The translations under genes were made by a program, and so were the position numbers. Below, in pieces: positions 10,301 to 18,870 of a DNA stretch of 64,000 nt; the stretch's first letter is position 1, and the number at the start of each line of letters is the position of its first letter. Source of the DNA: Patella vulgata (taxonomy: Eukaryota > Mollusca > Gastropoda > Patellidae). The notes under the pieces were generated by a model, which had not been told where the DNA came from, did no database searches, and was given only the letters and a program-made list of their open reading frames with translations. Location: the NCBI RefSeq assembly GCF_932274485.2, contig NC_065880.2:6239695-6303694 (forward strand). The letters run 5' to 3'.

Positions 10301-13300
10301 CAATAGGCAAATTTAGCTCTTGCATAATGTATGTTATGGGTAAAATCTTTAGATGGTCTCTTTTTAATTGAATAAACAATTTCAGTACATCTCAGCTTGC
10401 ATGAAGTTATTAAAAATTACATCTTGTCCGAAAATATGAACAATGAACTGTAAAATCGGTTAGTTTTGATATTTTATTGGTTCTGTATTTTAGATTTATT
10501 GGCCGTCCTGGTGCCTATAACAGACAGATCAATTTCACCAGACAGGAAGAGGTAAACTTTAATTTTAAATGGAGAATAGAGAATTTTTGATATAATGACC
10601 TCCAGAACCAGCCTGATCTCCTCCCCAGCTAGCCTGATCTCCTCCCTAACCAGCCCAATCTCCCCCCCCAACCAGCCTGATCTGCTCCCCAACTAGCCTA
10701 ATCTCCTCCCCAGCCAGCCTGATCTCCTCCTCAACCAGCCTGATCTCATCCCCAACCAACCCGATCTCATCCCCAACCAGATCTAATCCCCAACCAACCT
10801 GAACTCCTCCCCGACCAACCTGAACTCCTCCCCAACCATTCCCATCTCCTCCCCAACCAACCATTCCCATCTCCTCCCCAACCAATCTGATCTCCTCCCC
10901 AACCAACCTGAACTCCTCCCCGACCAACCTGAACTCCTCCCCAACCATTCCCATCTCCTCCCGAACCAATCTGATCTCCTCCCCAACCAACCTGAACTCC
11001 TCCCCAACCATGCCCATCTCCTCCCCAACCAATCTGATCCCCTCCCCAACCAATCGATCTCCTCCCCAACCAACCCGAACGCCTCCCCAACCAGCCCAAT
11101 CTCCTCCCCAACCACCACAATCTCCACCCCAACCAGCTCAATCTCCTCCCCAACTAGCCTGAACTCCTCTCCAACCAGCCTGATCTCCTCCCAACCAACC
11201 CGATCTCCTCCCAACCAACCTGATCTCCACCCCAACCAGCCTGATCTAATCCCCAACCAACCTGATCTCCTCCCCAACCAGCCAGATCTCATCTCTCCTC
11301 CCCAACCAGTCTGAAAATAGACATCGCCAATCTTAAAACATGTCATTCTTTTTATCATTGCTGTTATAAGAGGATGGGGGAAACCTCAGGTTTTTTTTGG
11401 TTTCTCTGATCGCCTTGGTTTTGTATATTTTTAGTGTGACCCAGCTGACTGTCTGATTGAGTTATGTTTTTGTATATTTTTAGTGTGATTGAGTTATGTA
11501 TTTGTATATTTTTAGTGTGACCCAGCTGGCTGTCTGATTGAGTTATGTATTCAACTGGGTATAGTTATGGTTGGTAAACAAACGTTTAACAATTTCAAGG
11601 AAATCATTTTACCGTGAGTTCATTATTATTATCCTGATTGGTATTGGCAACTTTTCATTGATTGAGTTAAAATTAAATTAAATGAAATGGGGTTCAGTGT
11701 CCTACTGTTCTGCTCCAACTGGGCAAATGAGGTCTGGCATATGCCATTCAGTGTACTATGAGAGAAACTTTGCCCATACAGCGGCACTACAGACTACTTT
11801 CTCTGATTTCAAATTCTTTTTTTTGTCCCATCCGAACGACTATACGTTGTCCCTCGCGACGCCCTTGGTCCTAGCAAATCGCCTGAAGCCCAATTATCGA
11901 TGACCTAAAACATTCAAGGGGTTATGCTGGTTAATTTGATAACACATATGAGGGGGTGGATCGTGGTGATGGGCGAACACACACCCACCCCCACGCACAC
12001 ACACCCACACAAACACACACACACACACCCATTCATCCAAACATCTTTGATGTTATTCATTTAGATGAAATTAAAATGGAGGAATGTATTTAGAGGGTAT
12101 TGTTCGAACATTAACATGGAAACCCTATTATCCAGACAAAATTGCCCTCATACCACATGGTGTGACACTGCTATCCAGACCACTTGGCATGACACTGCTA
12201 TCCAGATCATCTGGCGTGACACTGCTATCCAGATCACCTGGCTGACATGTGTCCGATTACAGCTAATTAAATATTTATCTTTTGTTTCCAGTAAAGTTAT
12301 GAATTGGTTTAAAACTCGTAATGTACCAAAAGAAGAGAAACAAACTTTACCACGATGGGAAGATGATTATAATTTAGCCCAGATGAATAAACTTGGATTA
12401 TTCGATGAATATCTTGAAATGGGTAAGTCTCTTGTGTTTGTCATTCTACCAGAGGCGGATCAAGGCTCTGATGGGCCCTAGGCAGCTCGATCAGCTGGGC
12501 TCTTTGTGGAAGTGGTTTGCCGTTTTAAAATGAAAGCGAAACCGAATGCCAGGCTAATGCAAAGTGAGTGAGTGACCAGTCTCCCAGTTGGAGTGATCGA
12601 TTACGCTAAAACTCATCTCAAGCACTATGGTGTCACAGACCGTGTGGGCTTCTTCCCTAAGAGTGAACGTCCGACACAACCAAGTGAGGTTCGTCAAATT
12701 TAAAAAGGTCGCCAAAAATTTTATGGGCTCTAACCTACACTGCCTATGGGGTAACCATCTAAAGAAAGAGAGAGAGAGAGAGAGAGAGTTTAACTCCACT
12801 CGACACAAACTAGGTCATTTTGGGACTAATATATGGTTTAATTTTACTTCAACAACTCGCCTGCGTGTAGGGGTCCTTAGCAGTGGGAGGAAACCGGAGG
12901 ACCCGGAGAAAACCCACGAGGTTGGACAGGCACGTACAACCTGGGATTCGAAACCACGCCAGTTGACTCAATGACAGGCCTTATGATACAGCGCGCACAC
13001 ATGGTAACCATTCGGCCAGTTTTTTTCTGTGTCCCCAGGTTTCCTCCAACTGCTAAGGACCCCTGGGTGGGTGTAGAAAGGTAGAAATGAAATGAAATAA
13101 GGTTTAACGTCCTACTGTTCTGCTCCGAACTGGGCTAATGAAGGCGGGCATAGACCATACAGTGTGCTACAAGGTAAAATAAATGAAATGAAATGGAGTT
13201 TAACATCCCACTGTTTTGCTCCTATACTGGGCTAATGAAGATGGGCATATGCCATACTGTGTGCTATAGGGAAATTTTGCCCGGATAGCAGCACTAAGGC

Positions 13301-16300
13301 CTACTTTTATATCGAATTCCAACTGTCAAGGGATCTTTTACGTGCACGCCAATGTAACATTAAACAACATTTAATTTTATTTTGTTGTCGCTGATCCTTA
13401 ACAATAAAGATGGTGGGTGGATATTATTTGTTAATCGGGAACTCTTCTGGTTTTTTTTAAGAATATCATAATTCCATTTCAGTCAATATATTTATATATA
13501 TTTTCAGTTATCCAGTTCGGTTTTGTGACTATTTTTGTGTCTGCGTTCCCATTGGCTCCGCTGTTTGCACTACTGAACAACGTTATAGAAGTACGATTGG
13601 ATGCTTACAAGTTTGTCACGCAGTGGAGACGACCGTTAGCTGTTCGAGGTCAAGATATCGGTATTTGGTTTGGTATATTGCGTGGTATATCTACAATAGC
13701 TGTCATGTCTAATGTAAGTAAATCACCAAGTAATCGCTTTCATGTCTGAGGAATAATGTATATTCGTTCGAATGGGATGAAAAATGGTGCGCACGTGAAA
13801 GAACCCTTGACAGTTGGGTTGATGTCGTCAAACAATGCCCTACTCTCCGGTCCACCATGGTTTCTCTGATTGGTTAAAAGTTTGTCAGCCATATTGTCAT
13901 CAAAGAAGTATGTATGTCTGTATGTTCACCCATCCTGCTTCATTGCTGCGATCCACCCCCCATAAATGTGGTAGAAAATTAACTAGCATGACCCTGTGAA
14001 AACAAATATGGGGCCTGGGCGATTATGGGCCTCTGTCGAATTTGGGCTCGGGTAAAACCGGGTATACTGTTAGTATAGTCAAGTAGCTAACACATTACAG
14101 CTAACAATTTTCAGCAGTTATTAATTAGACATTAATTAACTTATCCTGATGCTGACGTAATTAACTCTCGATAGTCGCTAGTCTGCGATGTTTATTGGAT
14201 TAGGTTCCTGTTTCCTGTTCGAATTCCATTCATAATTTAATCATTAAATGGATTATTGAGACTATGTTTTTATCCTACCAACTTTAGTAATGATCATCGA
14301 GACTAGGCCGACGAAAATTCAATCGCTAAAATCTTGGTTCAGAGTGGATCAATTTGTCTGACAGTTTCAGCAAATTTCCTCTACATTATCTAGTTTGTAA
14401 CTATTATAGTGAGAACTGCCAGCTCTTTATCTAATCTCCCATAATGTATCTTTAAAAAACGAACGTTTTGAACAACCGATCCCTTGCCTTTAAGTGTAGT
14501 TTAATGGTCGAGAGCGTCTTAAAATCGAGACCATTAAACAACTTTAATACAGACACTCACACATGTTTTGCAATGGAATACGTCACAAGGGTCCAGAATA
14601 TTAACTAGTATAAATAATGTACGCTTGGCACATTGCCCATACAATAATGTATCTTTGAACAAAGCTAACAATTTAGAGATTTATAGCTACCTAAATTTAC
14701 GTTATTGATTCCATTTGGACCAATTATTTTTATGCCATTTCAGGCGTGTATTATTGGATTTACTACAGAATTTATTCCCAAATTGGTGTACGTTTATGGC
14801 TACAGTAAAAATCAAACTCTCACTGGTTATGTGGACTTTAGTTTGTCAACTTTTAACGTGAGCCAATTTGAACCGGAAAGTCTACCAGCCAATAATAAAT
14901 CAGATGTTTTCGGGGTTGTTACCAATTGCAGGTATATTCTACATTCTATTTCATGTTGGAGGGTGGAAATATAAGCCAATTTTTTCTCTCTTTCTTGTTT
15001 CGGTCTTGGGTTTGGTTTGACAGTTTAGACCATAAGGTCTAGTAGACCTCTACCTGCGAGCAAAATGGTTTAATTTTATTTCAATAATTTGCTTGCACAT
15101 AGAGGTCTTTAGTAGTAGAAGGAAACCCGGAGGACCCAGAGAAAACCCACAAGGTTGGACAGGCGACCCTACTCCTTGTCACATACAACCAGGGAATCAA
15201 AACCCCGCCAGTTGACTCAAAGACAGACGGTATGATACAGCGCGCACATGCTAACCATTCGGCCATCCAACACCCCTCAAAATATTGAGATAAATGTGTA
15301 CCATATGTTAGTCCTGAAATGACCTAGTTTGTATTTTATTTATATTTAAAACCTATGTTTTGATGTCAGTTCCACCAGGAAACTTTTTGCTCACTATCAA
15401 ATATCTTCAATTATTATTATAATTTTAATTGGAGTGGACTAGTGCTTTAACGCGTGCAGGTGGAAATCACTATCAAATAACTTCAGTTATTATTATAAAA
15501 TTAATTGGGGTGGGAGATGGTTGGATGGCCTAGTGGTTTAACGCATGCACCTGGAATCACAAGGTCTTTCATTAAGTCAAGTGACATGGATTTGATTCCA
15601 GTTACCTCCCACTGATAAAGGTTACCTGTCTAACCTCGTGGGTTTTCTCCGAGTGCCCCAGTTACCTCCCACTGATAAAAGTTACCTGTCTAACCTTGTG
15701 GGTTTTTTGTCCGAGTGCCCCAGTTACTCACACTGATAAAGGTTACCTGTCTAACCTCGTGGGTTTTCTCCGGATGCCCCAGTTACCTCCCACTGATAAA
15801 GGTCACCTGTCTAACCTCGTGGCTCTTCTCCTATAGCTAAAGACCCCAATGCGCAAGGAAATTATTGGAACATATTCGAATCATATATGTGTCCCGAAAT
15901 GACCTAGTCTCTCTCTCTGTCCCAAATTTTAATTATTATAATAATAATAATAATAATAGAGATAAATTTTGCACTGTTGCGCGCAGAGGGGGGGGGGGGG
16001 ACGTAACGAAATCCCGGACCGAAAATCCATTATTGGTGGCATACAATCAAAGAGTTGACTTCGGGCATCACCCAACCTTGGCATGCCACTGATTCAGCAT
16101 TATTTAAATCAAACATTAAAATTAAACATGTTTTTAAAATTAATTTGTTTTTGCAGATACCGCGATTTCCGAAGCAGTGAACTTAATAAATACAACCTTC
16201 AATTCTGGCATGTACTTACAGCTCGACTTGCCTTTGTTATTGCTTTTATTGTAAGTATTATGTAATGTAATAGTAAGAACAAGACTACCGTACTACATGC

Positions 16301-17372
16301 AAAACAAAATCGACAAGACAAACCAGCGGACAAGACTAATTACACTGACAAAAGAAATAAACAACATACATCAAATCAAGTGAACAGATCCGGGAGCCAG
16401 CGGTAATCGTTCACTGCACTGAAGGGGTGTGTGGACTGAGTGAATGAATCCAGGGCCACTGCACTGTTCAAGGGAGGCTCTTGTCAGCAGTATTCATCCA
16501 CTGCAATGGACCAGTGATTGAGGGGCAGGCTCACTGAACACCAGGGTCGGGTCGAGAATGTTCTTCAAGATTTACTAGTGTGGTTTCCGCTTGTCATTTG
16601 TTCAGGAACAGGGTCTACACGTAAAAGAATCCCTGACAATTGTTCAGGAACAGGGTCTACACGTAAAAGAATCCCTGACAGTTGTTCAAGGAGAGGGTCT
16701 GCACGTAAAAGAATCCTTGACAGTTGGAATTAGACACAAGAGTAGGATGTAGGGCCGCTATCCAGGTAAAATTCACTCATAGCAGACTGTATGTGATATA
16801 CTCATCTTTATTAGATCTGTTCTAGTAGAACGGTACATTGCCTGTATGGCGTATGTCCATCTTCATAAGATCTGTTGTAGCAGAACGGTACATTGCCTGT
16901 CAACCTAGCTTCTCTTTTACGGCATACTATTATTTTGAATTCCAACTGTAAAGGGTTATTTTACGGGCACGACAACATGTACATGGGACATTGTTCCTTT
17001 CTAGGGCCTCCTACCTACATCAGTGATTAACTTTCTCGGGACTTGCAGAGATCGCACATGGGACCTCCAGGTTAGCGAGTCAACATCCAACCCACTGATC
17101 CACCGTGGCTCCCATTTTGTAGTAATAAAAGTGTTTAATTTTGTATAGCTTAACAATAAAAGTGTTTTTTTTTTTTTTACTTATTTCAGCTATTAGTGTT
17201 CTTCCTATCATGGTTAATAGCCTACATGGTACCCGACATCCCAAAAGGTGTCAAATTACAAGTCTTACGTGAAAAATATCTGGCTAAGGAGGCCATTATG
17301 GAGTCTGAATCTGTTCGGAGACGTAAAGAAAGGGCTGATAGTCAACCAGATGAGGGAAGTGTAAACTATTAA
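3309..17372 (+). CDS. Anoctamin (TMEM16) family protein, ANO7-like, 3' part of gene (11 exons)
   Basis: Eleven exons joined by GT-AG introns give one uninterrupted 448-codon frame (total 1347 nt including stop), covering the first transmembrane helix to the C-terminus of a ten-helix anoctamin. Family signatures are [60 protein letters not shown] and IAYMVPDIP. The Ca2+-site residues of TMEM16 proteins are all present: Asn and Glu in NNFKE, two Glu in DEYLEM, and Glu and Asp in EVRLD. It should therefore be a Ca2+-gated chloride channel or lipid scramblase in a membrane. The C-terminal [10 protein letters not shown] and [10 protein letters not shown] resemble ANO7 as I remember it. The FEH usual in the last helix reads FIL here. 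The cytoplasmic N-terminus and start codon are not in the window; no upstream exon was found in 1-3308. Confidence 0.93.
3489..3780 (+). mobile_element. SINE-B copy with duplicated interior
   Basis: The SINE-B body with the stretch around CTAAAGACCCC and ACCATATGTTAGTCCC present twice in tandem, ending in ATTAAACCCCATTTCTCTCTC. An AT dinucleotide run follows at about 3796-3816. Confidence 0.8.
3888..4430 (+). repeat. Hairpin-containing dispersed repeat, host of a SINE-A insertion
   Basis: It starts with an inverted repeat (arms about 3894-3924 and 3960-3990, both containing ACATTGCGTAATATATT or its complement). The part ACAGACACTCGCAC...GTACGCTTGGCACATTGCC recurs at about 14505-14645, where it is not interrupted. 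Here it is split by the SINE-A at 4066-4359. Confidence 0.7.
4066..4359 (+). mobile_element. SINE-A copy with 13-bp target-site duplication
   Basis: SINE-A body and ATTTC tail flanked by perfect copies of CCAAAATTTCAAG (4053-4065 and 4360-4372). It lacks the tRNA head. The duplication shows insertion by LINE-type retrotransposition into the repeat at 3888-4430. Confidence 0.92.
4498..4662 (+). CDS. Anoctamin exon b (TM1-TM2 loop and TM2)
   Basis: 55 codons ([16 protein letters not shown] ... [12 protein letters not shown]), bounded by CCTCCTAG and GTACGA, phase 0 at both ends. VIVYR followed by a loop and [11 protein letters not shown] is diagnostic of anoctamins. Confidence 0.92.
4663..5099 (+). 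other. Intron without recognised gene or repeat
   Basis: Intron sequence. It contains a short imperfect duplication (TCGTTATTCTCAGTTG at about 4645 and again at about 4768). That is the 3' end of exon b copied about 120 bp downstream, with the donor-like GTACGAACAT kept in the second copy. Nothing else is recognised. Confidence 0.6.
5100..5469 (+). mobile_element. MITE-2, forward copy
   Basis: A 0.37-kb non-coding element with long, imperfect terminal inverted repeats of about 40 bp containing ATATTTCGTTTCGTTTTT. A second copy in opposite orientation lies at 7424-7753; the two share the interior (ACCCACAGTTCCGTGCAAAA and complement). Confidence 0.8.
5485..5717 (+). mobile_element. SINE-B copy at the edge of the CT satellite
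   Basis: Head, body (ACATGACAAGGAGTAGAGTT) and tail (TAGTGGACGTTAAACCC) of SINE-B. Its CT tail runs directly into the satellite at 5718, which is built from this tail. Confidence 0.8.
5718..7312 (+). repeat. Composite CT satellite made of SINE-B tails (about 21 units)
   Basis: Units consist of TAGTTTATGTTGAGAGGGTT, then AAACCCCA, then a CT run of variable length. I count about 21 occurrences of the core. Some units also carry ATATGTTAGTGTCTAGTGGA, the next part of the SINE. A block of several units near 6160-6425 is repeated near 6760-7025, including a private GAGAGGTTTAAACC variant, so there is a higher-order duplication of about 0.6 kb. It sits inside an anoctamin intron. Confidence 0.95.
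7424..7753 (-). mobile_element. MITE-2, reverse copy
   Basis: Inverted relative to the copy at 5100-5469, with the same termini and the same GATGTTACTAGTGGATTACC region on the complementary strand. The two copies bracket the satellite as arms of a 2.6-kb inverted repeat. Confidence 0.8.
7775..8108 (+). mobile_element. SINE-A copy with internal minisatellite
   Basis: SINE-A body ending in an ATTTCATTT tail immediately before the acceptor of exon c. The GCCGCTGTCCGGACAAAATTT block has been replaced by a tandem array (7881-8040). Confidence 0.8.
7881..8040 (+). repeat. 33-bp minisatellite, five copies
   Basis: Five units starting at 7881, 7914, 7947, 7980 and 8013, each ATGCTGCTGCCTTGGCAAAA plus a TGTAAAACATAA-like spacer. 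It arose inside the SINE-A copy. A reading frame through it on either strand is an artefact of the 33-bp period. Confidence 0.93.
8120..8156 (+). CDS. Anoctamin exon c (37-nt micro-exon)
   Basis: Encodes [12 protein letters not shown] plus one base of a split Glu codon, between TTTTTAG and GTGAGT. It matches the conserved VYxxIAxxLTxxE that follows TM2. It begins 11 bp after the SINE-A tail, so that the tail's T-rich strand lies within the polypyrimidine region. Confidence 0.88.
8255..8412 (+). mobile_element. Degraded SINE-A
   Basis: Recognisable blocks are GAAGACCGTAGCGCCATTG, CATGGCATATACCCATCTTC and a TTTCACTTTATTTC tail. It is heavily diverged and therefore older than its neighbours. 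Confidence 0.6.
8450..8652 (+). mobile_element. SINE-B copy
   Basis: The body from the B-box-like GGATTCCCGGGTTGTA through TGACAAGGAGTAGGG to ACCATATGTTAGTCCCGAAA. It is truncated before the CT tail and ends about 25 bp upstream of exon d. Confidence 0.8.
8678..8789 (+). CDS. Anoctamin exon d (TM3 region)
   Basis: Encodes [20 protein letters not shown] through FYIAFFKGR (112 nt). It starts by completing the Glu split from exon c and ends with two bases of Arg. Donor GTAAAT. The last 19 bases and the donor are repeated twice downstream (see 8763-8885). Confidence 0.93.
8763..8885 (+). repeat. Triplicated exon end plus splice donor (41-bp unit, three copies)
   Basis: The unit TCGCATTCTTCAAGGGCAGG followed by TAAATAGGGTTTTATTTTATA starts at 8771, 8812 and 8853. 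It spans the last codons of exon d and its GTAAAT donor. Neither extra donor preserves the frame (41 and 82 nt), and reading past the first one meets a stop at once (GGC AGG TAA). Confidence 0.92.
8901..9230 (-). mobile_element. MITE-1, diverged copy
   Basis: Starts with TTAAACATACATTATGCAAG and the family block CTGCCTATTGCAGGTCTTTC. The remainder is diverged (GAGACTATGTTC, AATGACAATCAAGGCTAC) and the far end has lost its terminal repeat. Confidence 0.65.
9246..9636 (-). mobile_element. MITE-1, full-length copy
   Basis: Complete element from TTAAACATACATTATG to CATAATGTATCTTTAA, in the opposite orientation to the copy at 316. Confidence 0.85.
9886..10335 (+). mobile_element. MITE-1 copy with internal 57-bp duplication
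   Basis: Forward copy (TTAAAGATACATTATG ... CATAATGTATGTTA). Inside, a segment from AAATCAAAATATGGCTGAA to AGAAATCTGATGCTA is present twice in tandem. It forms an inverted pair with the copy at 9246, with 250 bp of plain intron between them. Confidence 0.8.
10494..10551 (+). CDS. Anoctamin exon e
   Basis: 58 nt encoding [20 protein letters not shown]. It completes the Arg codon split from exon d and ends in phase 0 before GTAAAC. FIGRPG after FFKGR is an anoctamin hallmark. Confidence 0.9.
10595..11310 (+). repeat. About 21-bp pyrimidine-rich minisatellite (over 30 degenerate copies)
   Basis: Degenerate units like CTGATCTCCTCCCCAACCAA fill 0.7 kb of the intron between exons e and f. The strand bias is extreme (C+T+A with few G). 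The reverse strand reads as a long open Gly/Glu/Trp-rich frame in several phases because of the period; it is not a gene. Confidence 0.93.
11426..11550 (+). repeat. Triplicated splice acceptor plus exon start
   Basis: TGTATATTTTTAG followed by TGTGA... and ATTGAGTTATG occurs three times, with acceptors before 11435, 11484 and 11516. The middle copy lacks the CCCAGCTGACTGTC part. Only the third continues open; splicing to the first or second runs into a TGA within 54 nt. Confidence 0.9.
11516..11613 (+). CDS. Anoctamin exon f (TM6, Ca2+-site residues)
   Basis: Encodes [20 protein letters not shown] then [13 protein letters not shown], matching the PGGCLMELCIQL...NNLFEIGIPK block. The Asn and Glu of NNFKE correspond to the TM6 Ca2+ ligands. 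The third of three duplicated acceptors is used; donor GTGAGT, with two bases of Pro carried over. Confidence 0.92.
11680..11902 (-). mobile_element. SINE-A copy, reverse
   Basis: Read on the complementary strand it is SINE-A. On the + strand it shows AAATGAAATGGGGTTCAG, GGCATATGCCATTCAGTGTA and CATCCGAACGACTATACG. An alternating CA-rich microsatellite follows at 11969-12030. Confidence 0.75.
11969..12030 (+). repeat. CA-rich microsatellite
   Basis: Impure CA/CCCA run with interrupting C tracts. Confidence 0.85.
12105..12245 (+). repeat. 27-bp minisatellite derived from a SINE-A fragment
   Basis: A SINE-A scrap (TATCCAGACAAAATTGCCCTC) followed by three units of GACACTGCTATCCAGATCA plus CTTGGCAT-like spacer. 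Confidence 0.8.
12292..12422 (+). CDS. Anoctamin exon g
   Basis: 131 nt encoding [16 protein letters not shown], the acidic [16 protein letters not shown] and LFDEYLEM. The two Glu of DEYLEM are the TM7 Ca2+ ligands of the family. Acceptor TTTCCAG, donor GTAAGT, one base of Val carried over. Confidence 0.94.
12765..13020 (-). mobile_element. SINE-B copy, reverse
   Basis: Starts at an AG microsatellite (the reversed CT tail) and runs through AACTAGGTCATTTTGGGACT and AAACCCACGAGGTTGGACAG to the reversed head near 13015. A forward SINE-B scrap follows at 13020-13070. Confidence 0.85.
13085..13372 (-). mobile_element. Two SINE-A fragments in tandem, reverse
   Basis: A short fragment (13085-13163) ends at CAGTGTGCTAC. 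A longer one (13180-13350) restarts at the ATGAAATGAAATGGAG tail and continues to TTTTACGTGCACGCCAATGT. The newer copy probably inserted into the older one. Confidence 0.75.
13508..13713 (+). CDS. Anoctamin exon h (TM7-TM8)
   Basis: 206 nt encoding [20 protein letters not shown], then [20 protein letters not shown] and the loop to TIAVMSN. It is the most conserved block of the family; Glu and Asp of EVRLD are TM8 Ca2+ ligands. Acceptor TTTTCAG, donor GTAAGT, ends in phase 0. Confidence 0.96.
13714..14117 (+). other. Intron, degraded SINE scraps only
   Basis: Intron sequence with short SINE-A-like words (GCACGTGAAAGAACCC, TGACAGTTGG) near 13790. Nothing else recognised. Confidence 0.5.
14118..14455 (-). 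mobile_element. MITE-1, 5'-incomplete reverse copy
   Basis: Begins inside the element (TTATTAATTAGACATTAATT) and ends with the terminal CATAATGTATCTTTAA. The other end is missing. Confidence 0.8.
14505..14645 (+). repeat. Second copy of the dispersed repeat at 3888
   Basis: Shares ACAGACACTCACACATG, TTTTGCAATGGAAT and GTACGCTTGGCACATTGCC with 3888-4430 and lacks the SINE-A insertion. It therefore documents the empty site. Confidence 0.7.
14744..14931 (+). CDS. Anoctamin exon i (TM8-TM9 and extracellular loop)
   Basis: 188 nt encoding [20 protein letters not shown], a loop containing [17 protein letters not shown], and VVTNC plus two bases of Arg. Several N-x-S/T sequons (NQT, NVS, NKS) lie in the loop, which is extracellular in the family. 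Acceptor TTTCAG, donor GTATAT. Confidence 0.93.
15045..15280 (-). mobile_element. SINE-B copy, reverse, with tRNA-like head
   Basis: Runs from the body (AAGGTTGGACAGGCGACCC on the + strand) to the reversed A box (GCTAACCATTCGGCCATCCA). Confidence 0.85.
15515..15920 (+). mobile_element. SINE-B copy with four tandem 60-bp interior units
   Basis: The head has an A-box-like TGGCCTAGTGG. The interior CACTGATAAAGGTTACCTG ... TAACCTCGTGGGTTTTC is repeated four times with a period of about 60 bp (15611, 15671, 15731, 15791). It then ends in GTCCCGAAATGACCTAGTC and a short CT tail. Confidence 0.85.
16157..16250 (+). CDS. Anoctamin exon j
   Basis: 94 nt encoding [21 protein letters not shown] and [11 protein letters not shown]. 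It completes the Arg split from exon i, giving CRYRDFR, the conserved start of the segment before TM10. Acceptor TTTTTGCAG, donor GTAAGT. Confidence 0.93.
16555..16875 (+). mobile_element. SINE-A copy with 42-bp triplication
   Basis: SINE-A with the segment GGGTCTACACGTAAAAGAAT to CCTGACAGTTGTTCA present three times (about 16607-16730), then GACACAAGAGTAGGATG and a partly duplicated 3' region. Confidence 0.75.
16920..17120 (-). mobile_element. SINE-A-like element, reverse, with tRNA-like head
   Basis: Ends with a reversed tRNA-like head: a B-box-like region near GAGATCGCACATGGGACCTC, then TTAGCGAGTCAACATCCAAC and the reversed A box CCACCGTGGCTCC. Confidence 0.65.
17190..17372 (+). CDS. Anoctamin terminal exon k
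   Basis: Encodes [38 protein letters not shown] and a hydrophilic tail ending DEGSVNY, then TAA. TM10 and the VPDIP(K/E) followed by a basic helix are typical of anoctamin C-termini. Acceptor TTATTTCAG follows a T-rich tract. Confidence 0.94.
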   Translation, partial: LLVFFLSWLIAYMVPDIPKGVKLQVLREKYLAKEAIMESESVRRRKERADSQPDEGSVNY

Positions 17373-18739
17373 AATGAAACACTGTGAAATGGATAATGTT
17401 CACTTATAAACCAATGACTTTTACTAATGAAAATTTTTGTCATTAAATTATACTTAACTAATGTTTAGTATTTATCGACTGTGGTAAGAAATTATACAAT
17501 AGTCATTAATTAACAGGTGTGTAATTGGCTTGACTAATTATAATACCTATCTCTATTGAATACACCAACATGAACAATAGTTACAATCTTAACAACTAGT
17601 GACATAATACCCACTTTATGACTACTGCTTGATTACTGACCATTTTAATGGACTAGTAAACATTCTGCATATAAAACATGTTTGTCTCAGTCATTTATCT
17701 TATTAAAAGTCATTTTTTAAATAAGTTCTCGATAACAACTTGACCGGGTATAACCTTAATAACCACAATTTTATATTTTATTTTATATTTAATATTTCTT
17801 GTGATTTCTAATTCATTGTTACATTTTGAACTTCTGTAAGATTCATAATCAAATTTATTTGGTATTCTGAAGTTGTTGTTTTTTTATTGTAAAATATTTT
17901 GTGTAAATAACCAAATGATGAATGGTTCTGTCAGAAAGGTTTAAAAATTGAATAGTTCAACTCCTTAGCACTTAGAGATACCCGTATATTCTTTCACAAC
18001 CTTGGGACAGTCTAAGTGTTAAAGGGCAGTATAAGGAGCCCTAGTTATGGTGGTTTGTTACGGTCTAGGTGTTAAAGGGTCAATTATCCATAAAGTAATA
18101 TATCCGTTCACAGCCTTAGGACAATCTAAGGAAGTAAGAAATTCAGATATTTGAAGGAGATTGTCTAGTTTGATAGGCCCAAGCGTAAAAGGATCAGTTA
18201 TACATGAAATAATAAATTTAGACATTTGATGGTGTGAAATGACATGGAAGTAATAATTTTTAAGATTTAGTTGAAAAGTTAAAGTTTCTGATCCCAAGTC
18301 TCCAGTTTTCAGACAATATCTGAGTTTGATTAAATTGATTATTTAACGGAACCAAAATATCAACAGCTGATAATCTTCAAACTTGAGCTTGCATTGAATC
18401 AGATTTTAAAAAATGCCTATTCACTCGCTTATTCAAAATACATTTAGATACATGTAAATAGATTTCTGATAGAGTAATTGTACATAGATAGTTGATATTC
18501 CATAAATGTGACTTCCATAATCTGTGTTCTAACTTCTAAGACCAAAACATGTTAATATTCTGTTCTTTGGGATCTTTATAACTAAATACACAATAGGACC
18601 TTAATCAACAATGCTTTGTTTTCAATTTTTAAAATTTGAACAAAAAAGCTTTGGAGAAGAGCAACAACAAAGTAATATTCCCCCAAGGTTTCGGGGCTGG
18701 GTATGTGTGTGTGTTGGTGGGGGGGTGCAATCATTCGCT

Positions 18740-18870
18740 TCCTCCTAAGGGTTTTGGGTACTGGGAGGAAACCTGAGGACCTGCAGAAAATCTACTCCTT
18801 GGAATCGAAGCCACGCCACTTGACTCAATGACAGACCTGGTGATTCCACATTAGACCACCCAACCCTCCT
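18740..18870 (-). mobile_element. SINE-B fragment, reverse, degraded
   Basis: Shows GGGAGGAAACCTGAGGACC, GAAAATCTACTCCTTGGAAT, CACGCCACTTGACTCAATG and CACCCAACCC on the + strand. Confidence 0.7.

Noticed and set aside
10646-11358. Long - strand open frames rich in Gly, Glu and Trp
   Set aside because: They are read-through of a 21-bp minisatellite (a multiple of three), occur in more than one phase, and lie in an intron of a + strand gene.
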